DNA of 64,000 nucleotides, from positions 2,666,001 through 2,730,000 of the forward strand of contig CP114117.1 in the NCBI GenBank assembly GCA_029959195.1, written 5' to 3'. This document shows, piece by piece, positions 47,704-58,692 of the stretch. The notes under the pieces are model-generated. The model did not search any database. It was not told the DNA's origin and was given only the letters and a program-made list of their open reading frames with translations. The position numbers were made by a program, and so were the translations under genes. Within the stretch, counting starts at the first letter, position 1. The number at the start of each line of letters is the position of its first letter. The DNA comes from Dictyophora rubrovolvata (lineage: Eukaryota; Basidiomycota; Agaricomycetes; Phallales; Phallaceae).

Positions 47704-47896
47704 TGTTGGTATCGGAGTCGCCGGCTAACAGTCAAATTAATATTGCGTCGTCGGCGACGACGCATTAGTATAGTCTTAGTAAAAATATTATAAATCCCGG
47801 TGGTTAGTTTCCACCTTTTAATACTGTATATAAAGCTCTATATTTTCGAGCACTAAATAACAAGTTCTAACTAAATCATAACCGCTAGTTGCGACA
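47704..47896 (+). mobile_element. Solo LTR, copy 2 (193 bp)
   Basis: Same family as the block at 23438-23637, in opposite orientation. It begins TGTTGGTATCGG, ends GCGACA, and is flanked by the direct 5 bp repeat CCCTA (47699-47703 and 47897-47901). It shares the 19 bp palindrome and a TATATAAAG site, which gives the sense strand as plus. No internal domain or partner LTR is seen. Clear similarity to copy 1 and intact duplication point to a relatively recent burst of this family. Confidence 0.88.
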
Positions 47897-50334
47897 CCCT
47901 ATTAAGATATCCGAAAGACTTCAAATTCTAACTCGAGCTTCGAGTTCCAAAAAAATCAGCTCAACGCCATCTCATTGTTTGAAGGTTCATTGCCAAAAAT
48001 TAGAAGCTCCGAAATTTCCGGACAAATAGTGCTAAATACTGCTGAGGTTCAAGTAGTACAGTATGGAGGCAAAAGGAGCAGGCTGGATATACAAAGAAGG
48101 TAGGCTAATTAAAACGACGTATCTTGATAGATACTGGTCTCTGGCCGAGTCTGGCGAGTCATTGTTCAAGAAGTATACCCCTCAAAGATTGGATTATCAG
48201 TGTCCAACGTATAATAGGCATTAAGCTCCGTGCCCTCGCCAACTTTAATTGATGCCAGACCCCAATATATTTAGACTCTGAATTGACAAAACTTTCGTTT
48301 GTGGGATTATACCTGATTACACTTGATCATACCAATATAAGTATTTGGTAGAAGATAGATATTCATGTCCCGACCGTCCATGTTTCCGACGTACTGCATT
48401 TTATCGTATGTTAATAACCAAATCAAAACTAATGACGTGACAAAAACGAACAAAGAGAACAGATCTGGTTTACCCGATCTATATGACGGCAGGTTTTTTT
48501 TCAGACGTTCCTTATCATGTGCACTGATATCTGTAGATAAGAATGAATTAGGCTGTGAATATAGTGGGAACAATTTTAATGAGTGAAAGGAATAGACAAA
48601 TCGATGTCGGAGCCCGTCAGTTATAAGTTACAGATTCAAAACCCCGCTCCTTCTAGTGGACTTTTTTGCGATGATCACGATTCTCATCCTATTTTGAAGT
48701 GTTCCTGGTGCGGGGTCTAGAAAGGCCTATTAATTATTAAACCTGTTTCAGGAAGGTGGACGAACTGTGATAGTGTTTGAAAATAAGTCATCCCATGACA
48801 CCGGTATGACTTTAGCTCTGGGTTAATAAAATACTGCCAGATATGCCTTCAACGGATCGTATTGACTTATAAGTAAATATAAAGGGAATTAATTAAATGA
48901 AGGTCACGTTGTGTAGGATGATAAAGTACTTGCACGCAGCATACTGCCTTATACTAATATTAGTATGGCTCCGGAGTGATCCGCGCGTTCAGAGATAAAA
49001 TCAGAAATCGATGTTTAAGGTACAATCTTAAATGTTTTCCAACTTATCCAGTCAAAGGAGACGAGTGTTCGGAACGGTTGGCATCGGGGGATCCGGACCT
49101 TGGTTTGCCGAACTTAAAAGCTTCATCGGGAATTTCAGTATAACCTATATAAAGAGTGAATTCGATGTATTTGATAGGAAAGGTAGCTTGGACCAAAAAA
49201 TTACAGAGGTTATTCCTAGCTAGGCTATAGATTGTGCATCAGAGGATGAACTGAACTTCAAACAAGCCAAATACTATGCCATTAATGGGTCGCCTGGCTT
49301 CGAGTGCCTAAACGATGTAGAACACTCTGAGATACTTAAACCTCCATAAATGAACTTCGGAAGGAACTTACCCGTAGCGTCATGTGGTACCTAAAACGAA
49401 GTGTATAGCTAGAACGATCATTCACAACATTTTAATATTAATGAAAACGAACCGGGTGCCCGGCGTACGTTGGTGTACGTGTCTGCACCCAAAGCACATA
49501 CACAAAGATGAGTGAAAACTTAAACTGGAGGCTTATGAGGGTTGAGTTGAGCCCGCTCAGTATGTTAAGCTCGATGTAAAATGAGTGGGCTGGCAACCAC
49601 TTGGTTCAAGTTCAACCGCATTCTATTAGTAGCCTTTTGTTTTGGCGTTTACGACTGTTCCAGACTTGAGACCGAGCAAAACCGTTTTGCTGTTATACAT
49701 GCAATTTGATTCGACATCGGCGCTGTACGATCCGATGAAAACATAATATTTGCCCGTAAAGCATAATAACCTATTAATAGGAAGGCGAATCATGAAGGAG
49801 ACGATAACCATGAGATTCGTTGGACTCACATAATATACATCAATGGACGAAGTAGACCGATCCGTTGCACACAACCGTTCCAGGACAACTAGTCACGACA
49901 CACGGACAAGGTCTCCATCATGAGGCCTTGAGGCTCCATCGGTACACCGTGCTAAACTCATATTTTCAAAGATATATCTCAAACGAAGAGCAGTGACGCA
50001 AGTGCCATGAATCAACGTGATATGAGAGAGATCTTTAGAGCCATTGCCTCCCCCCCCTTTAAGCTTTATCATCAGCTCTCAAACTTTTCCATTGTTGGCT
50101 TTGTCCGAGTCTCAATACCAAAAAACCAACACCATTCTCCCAAACCTCTATCATCCTTACCCTTTGTCCCGTCTATGAATTTCGCCATAATTAGTGACTT
50201 GACAATTCGACCGCTGGATCTTTGACTCTAATCAGTAGTGCGTCGGTTTAAGAAAAAATCAGGAACAGCAACACGATATACTCTTTACTGTGCTCCGTGT
50301 CTCAAAGAACTCTCGTTTGTGCGCATCTAGTACA
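47897..50334. other. Gene-poor stretch; no gene recognised
   Basis: About 2.4 kb of mostly AT-rich sequence with short frames. One 38-codon frame at about 48605 (MSEPVSYKLQIQNPAPSSGL) ends in CSWCGV but stands alone. Nothing firm. Confidence 0.45.
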
Positions 50335-51850
50335 TTATAATAATTCATCGCCGCCTTCCGTTTCACTAAGCATATGAGCAATCGGCGTGTCCATGTCATA
50401 GCCCAATAGGTTAGCCATCATCGATGCCTTTCTTTTCGGTCGCCTATAAGCTATCGGTTTGAGAAGATGATCCACTACATCCTCCATTGTGTCAGCTCCG
50501 CCGAACTTTGAATCTTCCCGCTGAACACTTGGTGTATCCGTCCATTACTCAAGTCTTCATTGTGCATCCGATTGCGTCTTAAAAAAGGGCTCGACTCTTG
50601 CGGCTATGTTTAATTGCTCGCTAGTATTGCCCATTGCCAATGCATTCACTTTGTCGGCTATGGGCCAAATACCTTCTACCATCTGCTCCTGAGTCTGGCA
50701 GATTTTGACAACTTCAGTTGTCAAATTGGCAATAGCGGACGTGAGAGCAGTGTCGCAAGATTGAGCCTGATCAATGCCAACCTTTTCTTCGTTTATTCCT
50801 TCGACTGAAGAGTTGAAAGAGCGCGCCCGACCTTCGACTTGACAAGAGGTCTTGACAGGATCCTGCTCGTCGCATCGATCCGACCGTTCCTTGCGTTTTT
50901 TGCGCAACGGCTCCCAGGACCAGGACTTTGAAGGTTAGATGACTATGTATCAACGTTAAGTTAGAAAGACACTCAGGCTATTATACCGAGTCAAGTTCTT
51001 TTCCTAGATCTGGGTATTGCTCTGGAAGGGTGTCTAGCTGTTCCAGCTCCCGAACCTTTTTCCTGTCTAGTTCCTTCTTCGTCTCGTTATACGCTTTTTC
51101 GTAACATTCCTGTAAACTTGTAATGAACTCTCGACTCGCGTTCTTTGCATAGGTTCGTGGCAGATGCCATCCAGGATGATTTCGTCATTATCGTGGAATA
51201 CACAGAGTCTTTTATGGCTAACAGCCCAATCGACACGTTCATCAAATGTTTTGAGCACACCATAGATGACAACAAAAGATGAAAAACTCGACGCAGCAAC
51301 GACGCAGACATTTTACTGTAGGCGTCGTACGTGTTTGTCACTGTCACGAATGTGTCACGCGATTAGTTCCCTCGTCTAGATTTGGCTCCGCGATAGATTA
51401 CCAAGCATATTACCAAGCAATGTCTTTGCCCTCGTAAGCAAATCATTCATTCTGCCAATCTCATCATTTAGCTGTCTGAAAGCAAAAGTTACGTTCCAAT
51501 CGCGACAGATGTGATTCACTTCTCCGGAGTGATTGCCCAATTGAAGGCTCCGGGCTGAGTCAACATGCGCCACGAGCCTCCACACAAATTCTCCTAGCGA
51601 GCTGGGTTCATCTATCTTTCTAGCTACCTTGAGCCGCAATACTCGAACGGACATCAATTATGCACATGCTTTCCATGTGTCGGAAAAAGTGCTTTGTAAT
51701 TTTTTTTAGATCCTCCGACGGCTTCCACATATGTCTTTCTTGATACATATCCGGCCACTTTTCACCGTACTTGATTGCGTAAGTCCTATATAAGAGCTGC
51801 GGTTGCTGTCTGTTTCCCGCCCTCATTGAGAAGATGTCCTCCAAAAACAT
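50335..51850 (-). pseudogene. Decayed or unresolved multi-exon ORF cluster
   Basis: Several protein-like blocks lie in order on the minus strand: RTYAIKYGEKWPDMYQERHM, FVWRLVAHVDSARSLQLGNH, DWAVSHKRLCVFHDNDEIIL, LTSAIANLTTEVVKICQTQE and, last, VVDHLLKPIAYRRPKRKASM, then GYDMDTPIAHMLSETEGGDE, ending at 50335. They do not form one clean gene model; several frame changes remain that I could not explain by introns. The topmost ATG (51850) overlaps the start of the oxidoreductase gene on the other strand, which makes that start doubtful. Family unknown; it could be a host gene or element remnant. Confidence 0.3.
51787..51794 (+). promoter_or_regulatory. TATA box of the FAD oxidoreductase gene
   Basis: TATATAAG 40 bases upstream of ATG 51834, a normal spacing for a fungal TATA promoter with a very short 5' UTR. 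Confidence 0.5.
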
Positions 51851-53283
51851 TGTGATTATAGGTGGAGGAGGTGCAGGTACTCTTTCTTCGACGTTATGAA
51901 TTCATGTGATATCATATGACCCTTTTCTCTCAAAGGCGTTGAGCTAGCCATAGCACTCTGGCCAAAACTCGCCTCGACACAACACTCCTTAACGATACTC
52001 ACCGACAAGGAATATTATCCGCACTACATTTCATCCCTGCGCACCATATCTGCGCCAGTCGACGACAAAGAATGGACGGACTCGACATTTCTTTCCCTTG
52101 ACCATTTTTTCAAAAAGGGTGGTAACGGGAAGGGGAAAATTGTGTTTGGGAAAGCTACTTCGATACAGTACGATGAAGGCGAGGGTGGCAAGAAAACTGG
52201 AAGTGGGCAGGTGATTACTGATAAAGGTGACTCGGTTCCTTTTGACATCTTGGCTATTGCCACCGGTGCCAAGTGGGGCGCGCCCCTGGATTTTGGACCG
52301 ACAAGGCAGGAGGCGTTACAACAGGTTAAGGAGTGGCGAGAGAAGATTCGGGACGCGAAAAGTATTGTTATTGTCGGCGGTGGCGCTGTTGGAATAGGTG
52401 CCTTGCTTTTTATTGTATTCTGAACCATGACTGATTTTGTTCATCAGAATTATGTGGTGAAATACGGGACCAATACCCGGTTTGTGTCTGTTTTTTCCCT
52501 TCGCTTAACAGGAGCATTAACACGGAATGCAACGTAGTCAAAACCGATAACACTAGTGCACAACCAACCACTCTTACTCAATTCGGTTTATCCTGAGAAA
52601 TTCCGTCGTGATCTGGCTACTCGTCTCGCGAAGCAAGATGTCCGCGTTATACTCGATGACTCCATCAACGTCGAAGAGCAACAACAGCGCGCAGCCGGAA
52701 CGGAGGCTGTCACGAAGAAAAACGTCCGCATTGAAGCCGACTTATTGGTAAGCCGTAGCACAAAAATAGAAAACCAATTAAGCCCCAAATTTACTGATTG
52801 TACTCAAAATTAGATATCAGCCAGAGGCCCAACTCCGAACCCAACCCTCCTAGAGACTCTAGACCCCAAACCGATCACATCATCAAATCATGCCGACGTG
52901 GAAGCGACATTCCAGCTCAATGGACACCCCACCATCTTTGCACTCGGGGACGTAATCAAATGGGAGAAGGAAATCCCACAAAAGACGAAACATCCCAGAC
53001 AGGCTGCTCATACTTCTAAAAATATTATGGATATGTTGAATGGGAAGAATCCTACAGCCAGGTATACGTCTAGTTTCGAGAGTATATTTATTACTATTGG
53101 GAAGGTGCGTAGAGGTTTATTTCACTTTTCCTTCAGAGATACCTAAAGCGTTTTCCTTTTTAGAAACATGGTGCCGGATATGTTGATTTGTTATGGGGTT
53201 TGAAAGTCGGCGATTGGATGATTAGCAAGGCGAAGGGAAAAGATCTCTTCGCGTCCCCCATTAAGAAAGCGTTGGGCTATTAG
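51834..53283 (+). CDS. AIFM2/FSP1-like FAD-dependent oxidoreductase
   Basis: Pyridine nucleotide-disulphide oxidoreductase of the AMID/AIFM2 type, NAD(P)H:quinone-reducing flavoproteins. ATG 51834 starts MSSKNIVIIGGGGAGVELAI across an intron, an FAD-binding GxGxxG. Next come DKEYYPHYISSLRTISAPVD, VPFDILAIATGAKWGAP (the ATG motif) and a second nucleotide-binding loop, SIVIVGGGAVGIELCGEIRD, across another intron. Then VHNQPLLLNSVYPEKFRRDL, ISARGPTPNPTLLETLDPKP, PTIFALGDVIKWEKEIPQ (the GD motif closing the FAD site) and QAAHTSKNIMDMLNGKNP. It ends KHGAGYVDLLWGLKVGDWMI and IKKALGY, TAG at 53281. All joins keep frame and both dinucleotide sites are intact. It converges with the terpene synthase gene; no functional link is shown. 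Confidence 0.9.
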
Positions 53284-53751
53284 GGTGCTTTGTCAGGTAT
53301 CATATTTTCTCCTTAATTGGATGTTTGTTGCTTTATTAGTCTTTCTTGGATCCGCGAAGAGGTTATTATTCAGTCCCCGATATGGTTTAGTGAATACCTA
53401 CTAATTACATAGCTAAGATATTCCTTCTTTTTTCTTTATATGTAACACTTATATATTATGTTACGTGACGCATACCCATTTATCCCCATAAATGCCATTT
53501 AAATGAATTGTGGTGTAGATGGAGAGCCTTTCGTTTTGAAATTCGGGGCGAAATTCTAAGTTTCCGAGGCTCGTTGCGCGACTATTAAATCATGAAGATA
53601 ACAAAACACGCTCCAGACCGCAGTACAATAGTATAAAGACGACGTCAAATTTAGTCAAAGAGGAACGTAATGTACAGGAGATATCTAACAATTGTCTAAC
53701 TAACAAATCTAACGAACGAAAAACCTAAAACCGACCGATCCAGGAATAGAA
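53284..53751. other. Convergent intergenic region
   Basis: 468 bases between the oxidoreductase and terpene synthase stop codons. No ORF of note; AT-rich, fitting two 3' UTRs. Confidence 0.5.
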
Positions 53752-55085
53752 CTAAACACTCGCGCTGGTGGTAATAGTATGGAGCCTTGGAAGGAGCTGT
53801 ATCCGACGTGTGCTCTGTACTTGCCGACCGGCTTTACCAAAATATCGTTCGGACTACAGTAATTCAAAAATAAAAATAAAAATCAGGATGACACTGACAA
53901 GTGAAGGTAGTAATACATACCTCAAAGCTCCAGGAATCGTTGCCTCGAACCCAATTAGCCAAACTTTGACAGTAGTCATGAATGTCTCTGCGAGAACGTT
54001 CGGGTAGGCCGAGTGTGACGATTGGAATATTGTGCCACTCTTTTAAAAATTGATTCAAGAGGCGCTCGTGGAGGTCCTCAATTCAATTTATGCCATTCTG
54101 AATATCTGTGTTGAGTTCATGCATGACGATCGTGACTAGGTTGTGGGTGTCATCGCCTTGAGCCTGCCTTTAAAGAGCTTGAATAATTGAAACTGTGTTT
54201 ATAAGCGAACTAATACTCACTCTCGATTATACGAGCATAGATCGTTCCCAATGATGATTAAATCAATGGATAATTGGCCGAGTTTCTCGATGACAGGATG
54301 TCTCATAATATGGTTGGGGATGTTCATGTACATCTCATTCAAAGCGAATGAGGATTTTGCTCCGATAGTTTCCCGACGGACTTGAAAATAGCTTTCAATG
54401 GTGCGAATGTGGTGAGCCACTCTGTCCTCAGCCTGTTCGACGACGGCATCAAGGTAGGTTCGGAAGGTGCTGATGAAACGGTGCTGTGCTATTGGGGTCA
54501 TTCTACATATTGCATTCGCCCAAAATCTGGTAAAAGAGTGAGATCGAGTCAGTAAATTTTGGCTGGGAACATTCAACGTACTGACGAGCCACTTCGCCCC
54601 CAACCCATTCACCTTTTGGCCTCGGAATGCGTGGATGATAAATTGCATTCATAATTATATTTGCTTGAGTTCGTACTACGTCAGCAGTTGCTTTGTCCGT
54701 GTGCTCGTCGATTACGAAAAATAAATTCATTAGGTCACAACCAATACGACAGCCCTCTGAAGAAAATAAGAATAATAATTTATTTGGGGAGAATGGCTTT
54801 TGAACCTTTGTCAAGAGATGGGTAAGCCATTGATGCTAACAGGCCTTTCGGTAGTGAGTTATTATGAGAAAAAATGATACTCAGCATCAACTTACTGAAG
54901 TCGCACTTGTTGAATGCCTCTTGAGCGGATTTATCAAATGCGCCAAAGGACTCGCACCATCCTGAGGATTCAGCTTTGCATATATCATAATAAGGATTGA
55001 TACTTCGCGGCCAGGGCCAAGAAGCCAAAGTATCAGGAATGTGAATGAAACGGGGTTGAACAGGGCGTAATATTGAATTTTGCAT
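53752..55085 (-). CDS. Sesquiterpene synthase with one in-frame TGA
   Basis: Class I terpene cyclase of the mushroom type, which converts farnesyl diphosphate to a sesquiterpene. ATG 55085 begins [20 protein letters not shown], then [15 protein letters not shown]. Exons rejoin as [31 protein letters not shown], with the metal-binding motif DEHTD, then [26 protein letters not shown]. Further: [40 protein letters not shown], and the second metal site NDLCSYNRE. The next exon continues [20 protein letters not shown] and holds a TGA (near 54085) where relatives have Trp before IEDLHERLL. The frame is otherwise open through [15 protein letters not shown] and the C-terminal SERYF to TAG at 53752. 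One G-to-A change would explain it: a recent null allele or a sequence error. A clean TATAAAAG lies 44 bases upstream. Product unknown. Confidence 0.88.
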
Positions 55086-55128
55086 GAGCACTTGTTTTTG
55101 GTGGGTTGGTTAATAGTGATGCACTCCT

Positions 55129-55136
55129 CTTTTATA
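55129..55136 (-). promoter_or_regulatory. TATA box of the sesquiterpene synthase gene
   Basis: TATAAAAG on the minus strand, 44 bases upstream of ATG 55085. Confidence 0.55.
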
Positions 55137-56619
55137 AGGACTGGGGTAGTACCGCTAGTTTCGGGAGTTTTAAAAAGTGAAAAACGCTGAATGTCAAGTT
55201 GGGCAGCAATAGAACTTTGTTTTCGGATTTATCAATTTTTTGAGTGAAAGAAACCGGACACCGTAGTGCGTAGAGTCAGCTCGACGTAGCAACTGAATAG
55301 TGTATTAGCATTGATTAGTAAATAGGTGCCACCGTTAGTAACGGATATCCTTACAAAGCCCGTCTGATAACGATTATAATTCATTCTCAGGTGAATATAA
55401 TTTGAGTTTTGGTCGTAATGACGGTGGGGTGTTGAGTTCTTTCGTACCGATACGGAACGAAATCTTTGTAAATGTGTGCTCGCCGAGTCGCAAAAATCCC
55501 AGGTATCGTGACAATAACGTCGCACTTGATTTCCATAATCAATCCGCTGTCCTTGCTTTAAGCAGATTAATTTTGGGTTTTTTGAAATAAATCGAGTCTT
55601 CGGTCTAGGTTGGCGCCGGGCACTGGTGTCCGGGTCGACAAGGCGTTTAGAGGGACCCTGGTGGTTAAATGATTGGTGAGTAATTGCCGTGTTCGTGAGA
55701 TACTCGATGAGTACTCTCTCTCGAAAGCACTGATCCATCGGTATGGTTTGGATTCTAGCAGTGTTTTAGTGTTTGTAGCAGCAGGTAAGCTTGAGCGCCG
55801 AGTTTCTCTGTCTAATGGGCTCTGGGACCGACGTAAAGCCTGGGACCCTGGGGAAACACAACATATGAACGACCTTTAAATCTGAAGCTGAAGAAACTTC
55901 GTTATTGATGACCACGAAAGTAATTTGACAACCGTACTAGTAATAATAGAACAGAGCCCATCCGAATCAATTCTCTGAAGGGAACCAATTTGAGGAATAC
56001 ACGACGATCATCTATTCTTTAATCCAATTCCATTAATCTTCCTACAAGGCTAGGAAATCTGGTGCATACCCTGTCAAGGTTGAAGGCGTTGAGCTTGTGG
56101 TGCAGTCTAGCACTGTCGGAAGTCGCCGAGAAGTGTCTTCGGCTATATGAGCTCCGCTTTATTAAATTGCCGAGATTGCATTATGTAACTTCAGGAAAGT
56201 GTCGCTCTGCAGCGCCAGCCAGTTCTCAAGAGAGTTTGGCTCGAAAGACGGCCTAGCCAATTATCATCGTACAGGCGTCGACAGCGCCGTTCTGAATTCA
56301 TTACCTTTCGGCGGTTCTCCCTCGGTATTCGGCAGCTTCCAAGGCTTTCCAAAGGCTTTCCATAGTTTAAGGTTTGGAGCACAAAGGGTCTAGACCCGTC
56401 TGATCTAATTAGAGGGTGCTTTCAAGTATTTGTTGCTCCAAAAAAAAAGAGGCCTCGTCGACGATTTGTGTGGGCTGTGTATATATGTATGTACGTTTGT
56501 TGATCATATTTCCTCCTTTCACCCCTGCCACAACGACCTCCACAACCAACAGGTCTTCCTCTCTCATTCGCACAAACCTCCTGAAATCTTCTGAGGTCTC
56601 TTCTCGCTGGTAGTAGTAC
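55137..56619. other. Intergenic; no gene recognised
   Basis: About 1.5 kb. A 168-codon minus-strand frame at 55232-55738 is Arg/Asn/Ser-rich without motifs and looks like chance. A leucine-rich stretch near 56060-56230 (SRLKALSLWCSLALSEVAEK) could be an LRR scrap. The right end holds the promoter of the F-box gene. Confidence 0.4.
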
Positions 56620-58692
56620 ATGCTTATATCAACCCTTCCTGATGAAATCCTCGATTTAACATTCAAACAACTCGTCCCCCCATTTCGATCCGAAGCACTG
56701 ACAGAAGTTTATGTCTTCGATACACCTGTCCATCTACTTCGCCTTCGGCTTGTTTCGAAGCGCTTTTGTCATATTGCGACACCTCTCGCATGGAGAAGAG
56801 TTCAACTGAAAATTTCGGGCGAAGAGATTGCGGAGACTGTGTTGAAGGGTCGTCCGTGGTGGAGTGCTCCGAGCGCGTCGACATCGCAAAATGGTGGCAC
56901 GGTGTACTCAATACAATTCGATGAATCCCCGGAGGAAACCTTTAACCGCCCCTCTCCCTTTTCCTCCTCATATCATATCATTTCAAATGGACGCAGTCTC
57001 AATTCAAACCCCATTGAATCACATTGTCCCCCCTCACCACCTCTTCAGTTTTTATTTTTCCAGGGCCGTCCCAAGTTGGCTGCTCACGTTCGGGTCTTGT
57101 CGTTAATAATAAATGTGGAACATCAAATTGAAGGTTCTGGATCTGGCTCTGGATCTGGACCTGCCTTTGAATTTGATTCCGAGTCCGGACTTGTCTCAGC
57201 GTCTGGTGGCTTCAGCTTCGCGCTGCATGAAGATATTGAATCAGAGTCAGACTCTGCATCTGGGAGCCATCACTACCTCCATAGACGTAATAGCACTACG
57301 TCATCGACGATGGCAACCACGGCACAGCGCTCTTTCACAGCTTCTACTCCCAGTCCCACCGGGTGTCTAAAATATGTTCTACGCGCAATAACAAAAGGGA
57401 TGTCGAACCTCCGAACTGTTTTCGTATGGGACGCAGCAACACCTACAGTCACATCATTTGCTACACAAGCCGAGATATCACCAAGCTGTGCTACAGCAGG
57501 CGGGACGCTCGCGCAGGAGGTCATTTCTTTGTTCCACCGCTCCCGACTTATAAAAGTCCTTAGTCTAAGAGACGTGGATGGCGCTGCTTTTTCAACAAAA
57601 CCTGATTGTCATGACGACTACCCCAGTCAGATCGTCTCAGGTTGTAATCCACTGATGCTGGCACACCCCGGCCGCCAGTCTTACCAGGGACTTAAGATGC
57701 TCCATCTCTCTAATGTACAACATCCCGCCCAAATTATCTCATCTGTCGCTGCAGGAAGTGCATTAGAGGTTCTCAGTCTCGAAGTTGCGGGATCAACCAG
57801 CGGCAGTGTCAGTAATAGAAGTAATAACACCGAATCGACTCCTCCGCCGACACTCCGCGATCTACCTTGGTCCACGCTTAGAGAGGTCTCATTGTTACAT
57901 TGCGCAGACGATGAAGACTGGTATCATTTTCTAAGTGGATTTCAGGTACGTAGTTTCTCAGTGATTTCAATCTTTTCACTCACGGATCAATTGTAAATCT
58001 AGTCATACCAATCTCAAAGTCTCCCAAGCCCACTAATAGAGCTCCTAATCGGCGATCTTTCAGATCTGGACCAGTCTCATTCTCACCACACACACGGCAC
58101 CGGCAGCAGACTAACCCATCTTCTCACAACCTTCCAACTTCAACCTCTTACAAAGTTAACCCTCTTCACTCTTCCCCGCCTGACCCCTCTCACAAGTTCT
58201 CGCATCGTCCATGCCTTTCCAAACCTTCGAAGTCTAACTATTCTAACGGAGAACGAGCTCGCGCCATGGCAAGGCGGCACGCTAGATGATTATGCAAGGA
58301 TTCTTGGGTTTTTACCGTACCTTGAGACATTGGGGTGGAATAATTCACATCTTCTACAACCTTTCTCATCAGTGGACTTCGAGTCTAGTCACAATTTGGC
58401 GGCGTGTTATGCACGCTCAGTCACTGCGCTTGTTAGACGTGCTAAACGGCTCAAATGTGTCAAATTTATCAGCGCGGCTGATGGCGTCGTTGATAGCGTC
58501 TTCATTACCACGAGGAAAAGCAAGAGTCATTTCCGGAATCCTCCACTGCTACCAAATGAACAGTATGATCCGCAGACCGGATCAGGTCAGCTTGAACAGC
58601 AACGATTATCACTAACCGTTAAACGGTCTAACAAAGCGGCACTGCATACATCGTCTTGGGATACGACCTCGGTTCGGTTCGATGATATCTAA
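56620..58692 (+). CDS. F-box protein with probable leucine-rich repeats
   Basis: Substrate adaptor type protein for SCF ubiquitin ligases. Two exons, 56620-57945 and 58003-58692, around a 57 nt intron (GTACGT...ATCTAG); the join reads FQ/SYQSQSLPSP in frame. ATG 56620 opens MLISTLPDEILDLTFKQLVP, the start of an F-box, continued by LLRLRLVSKRFCHIATPLAW. A Gly/Ser-rich insert (GSGSGSGSGPAFEFDSESGL) and a Ser-rich stretch follow. Leucine-rich segments come after: KYVLRAITKGMSNLRTVFVW, RLIKVLSLRDVDGAAF, LKMLHLSNVQHPAQIISSVA, ALEVLSLEVAG and LREVSLLHCADDEDWYHFLS. Exon 2 adds LTKLTLFTLPRLTPLTSSRI, FPNLRSLTILTENELAPW and LRGFLPYLETLGWNN-like repeats. Target unknown. Intact. TGA at 58690-58692. Confidence 0.8.

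Noticed and set aside
51834-55085. Terpene biosynthetic gene cluster made of the FAD oxidoreductase and the sesquiterpene synthase
   Set aside because: The oxidoreductase is of the AIFM2/FSP1 type, not a usual tailoring enzyme, and no P450 or transporter lies nearby.
55232-55738. 168-codon minus-strand frame
   Set aside because: Arg/Asn/Ser/Tyr-rich without hydrophobic core or motifs, does not begin at a credible promoter, and no introns support it.
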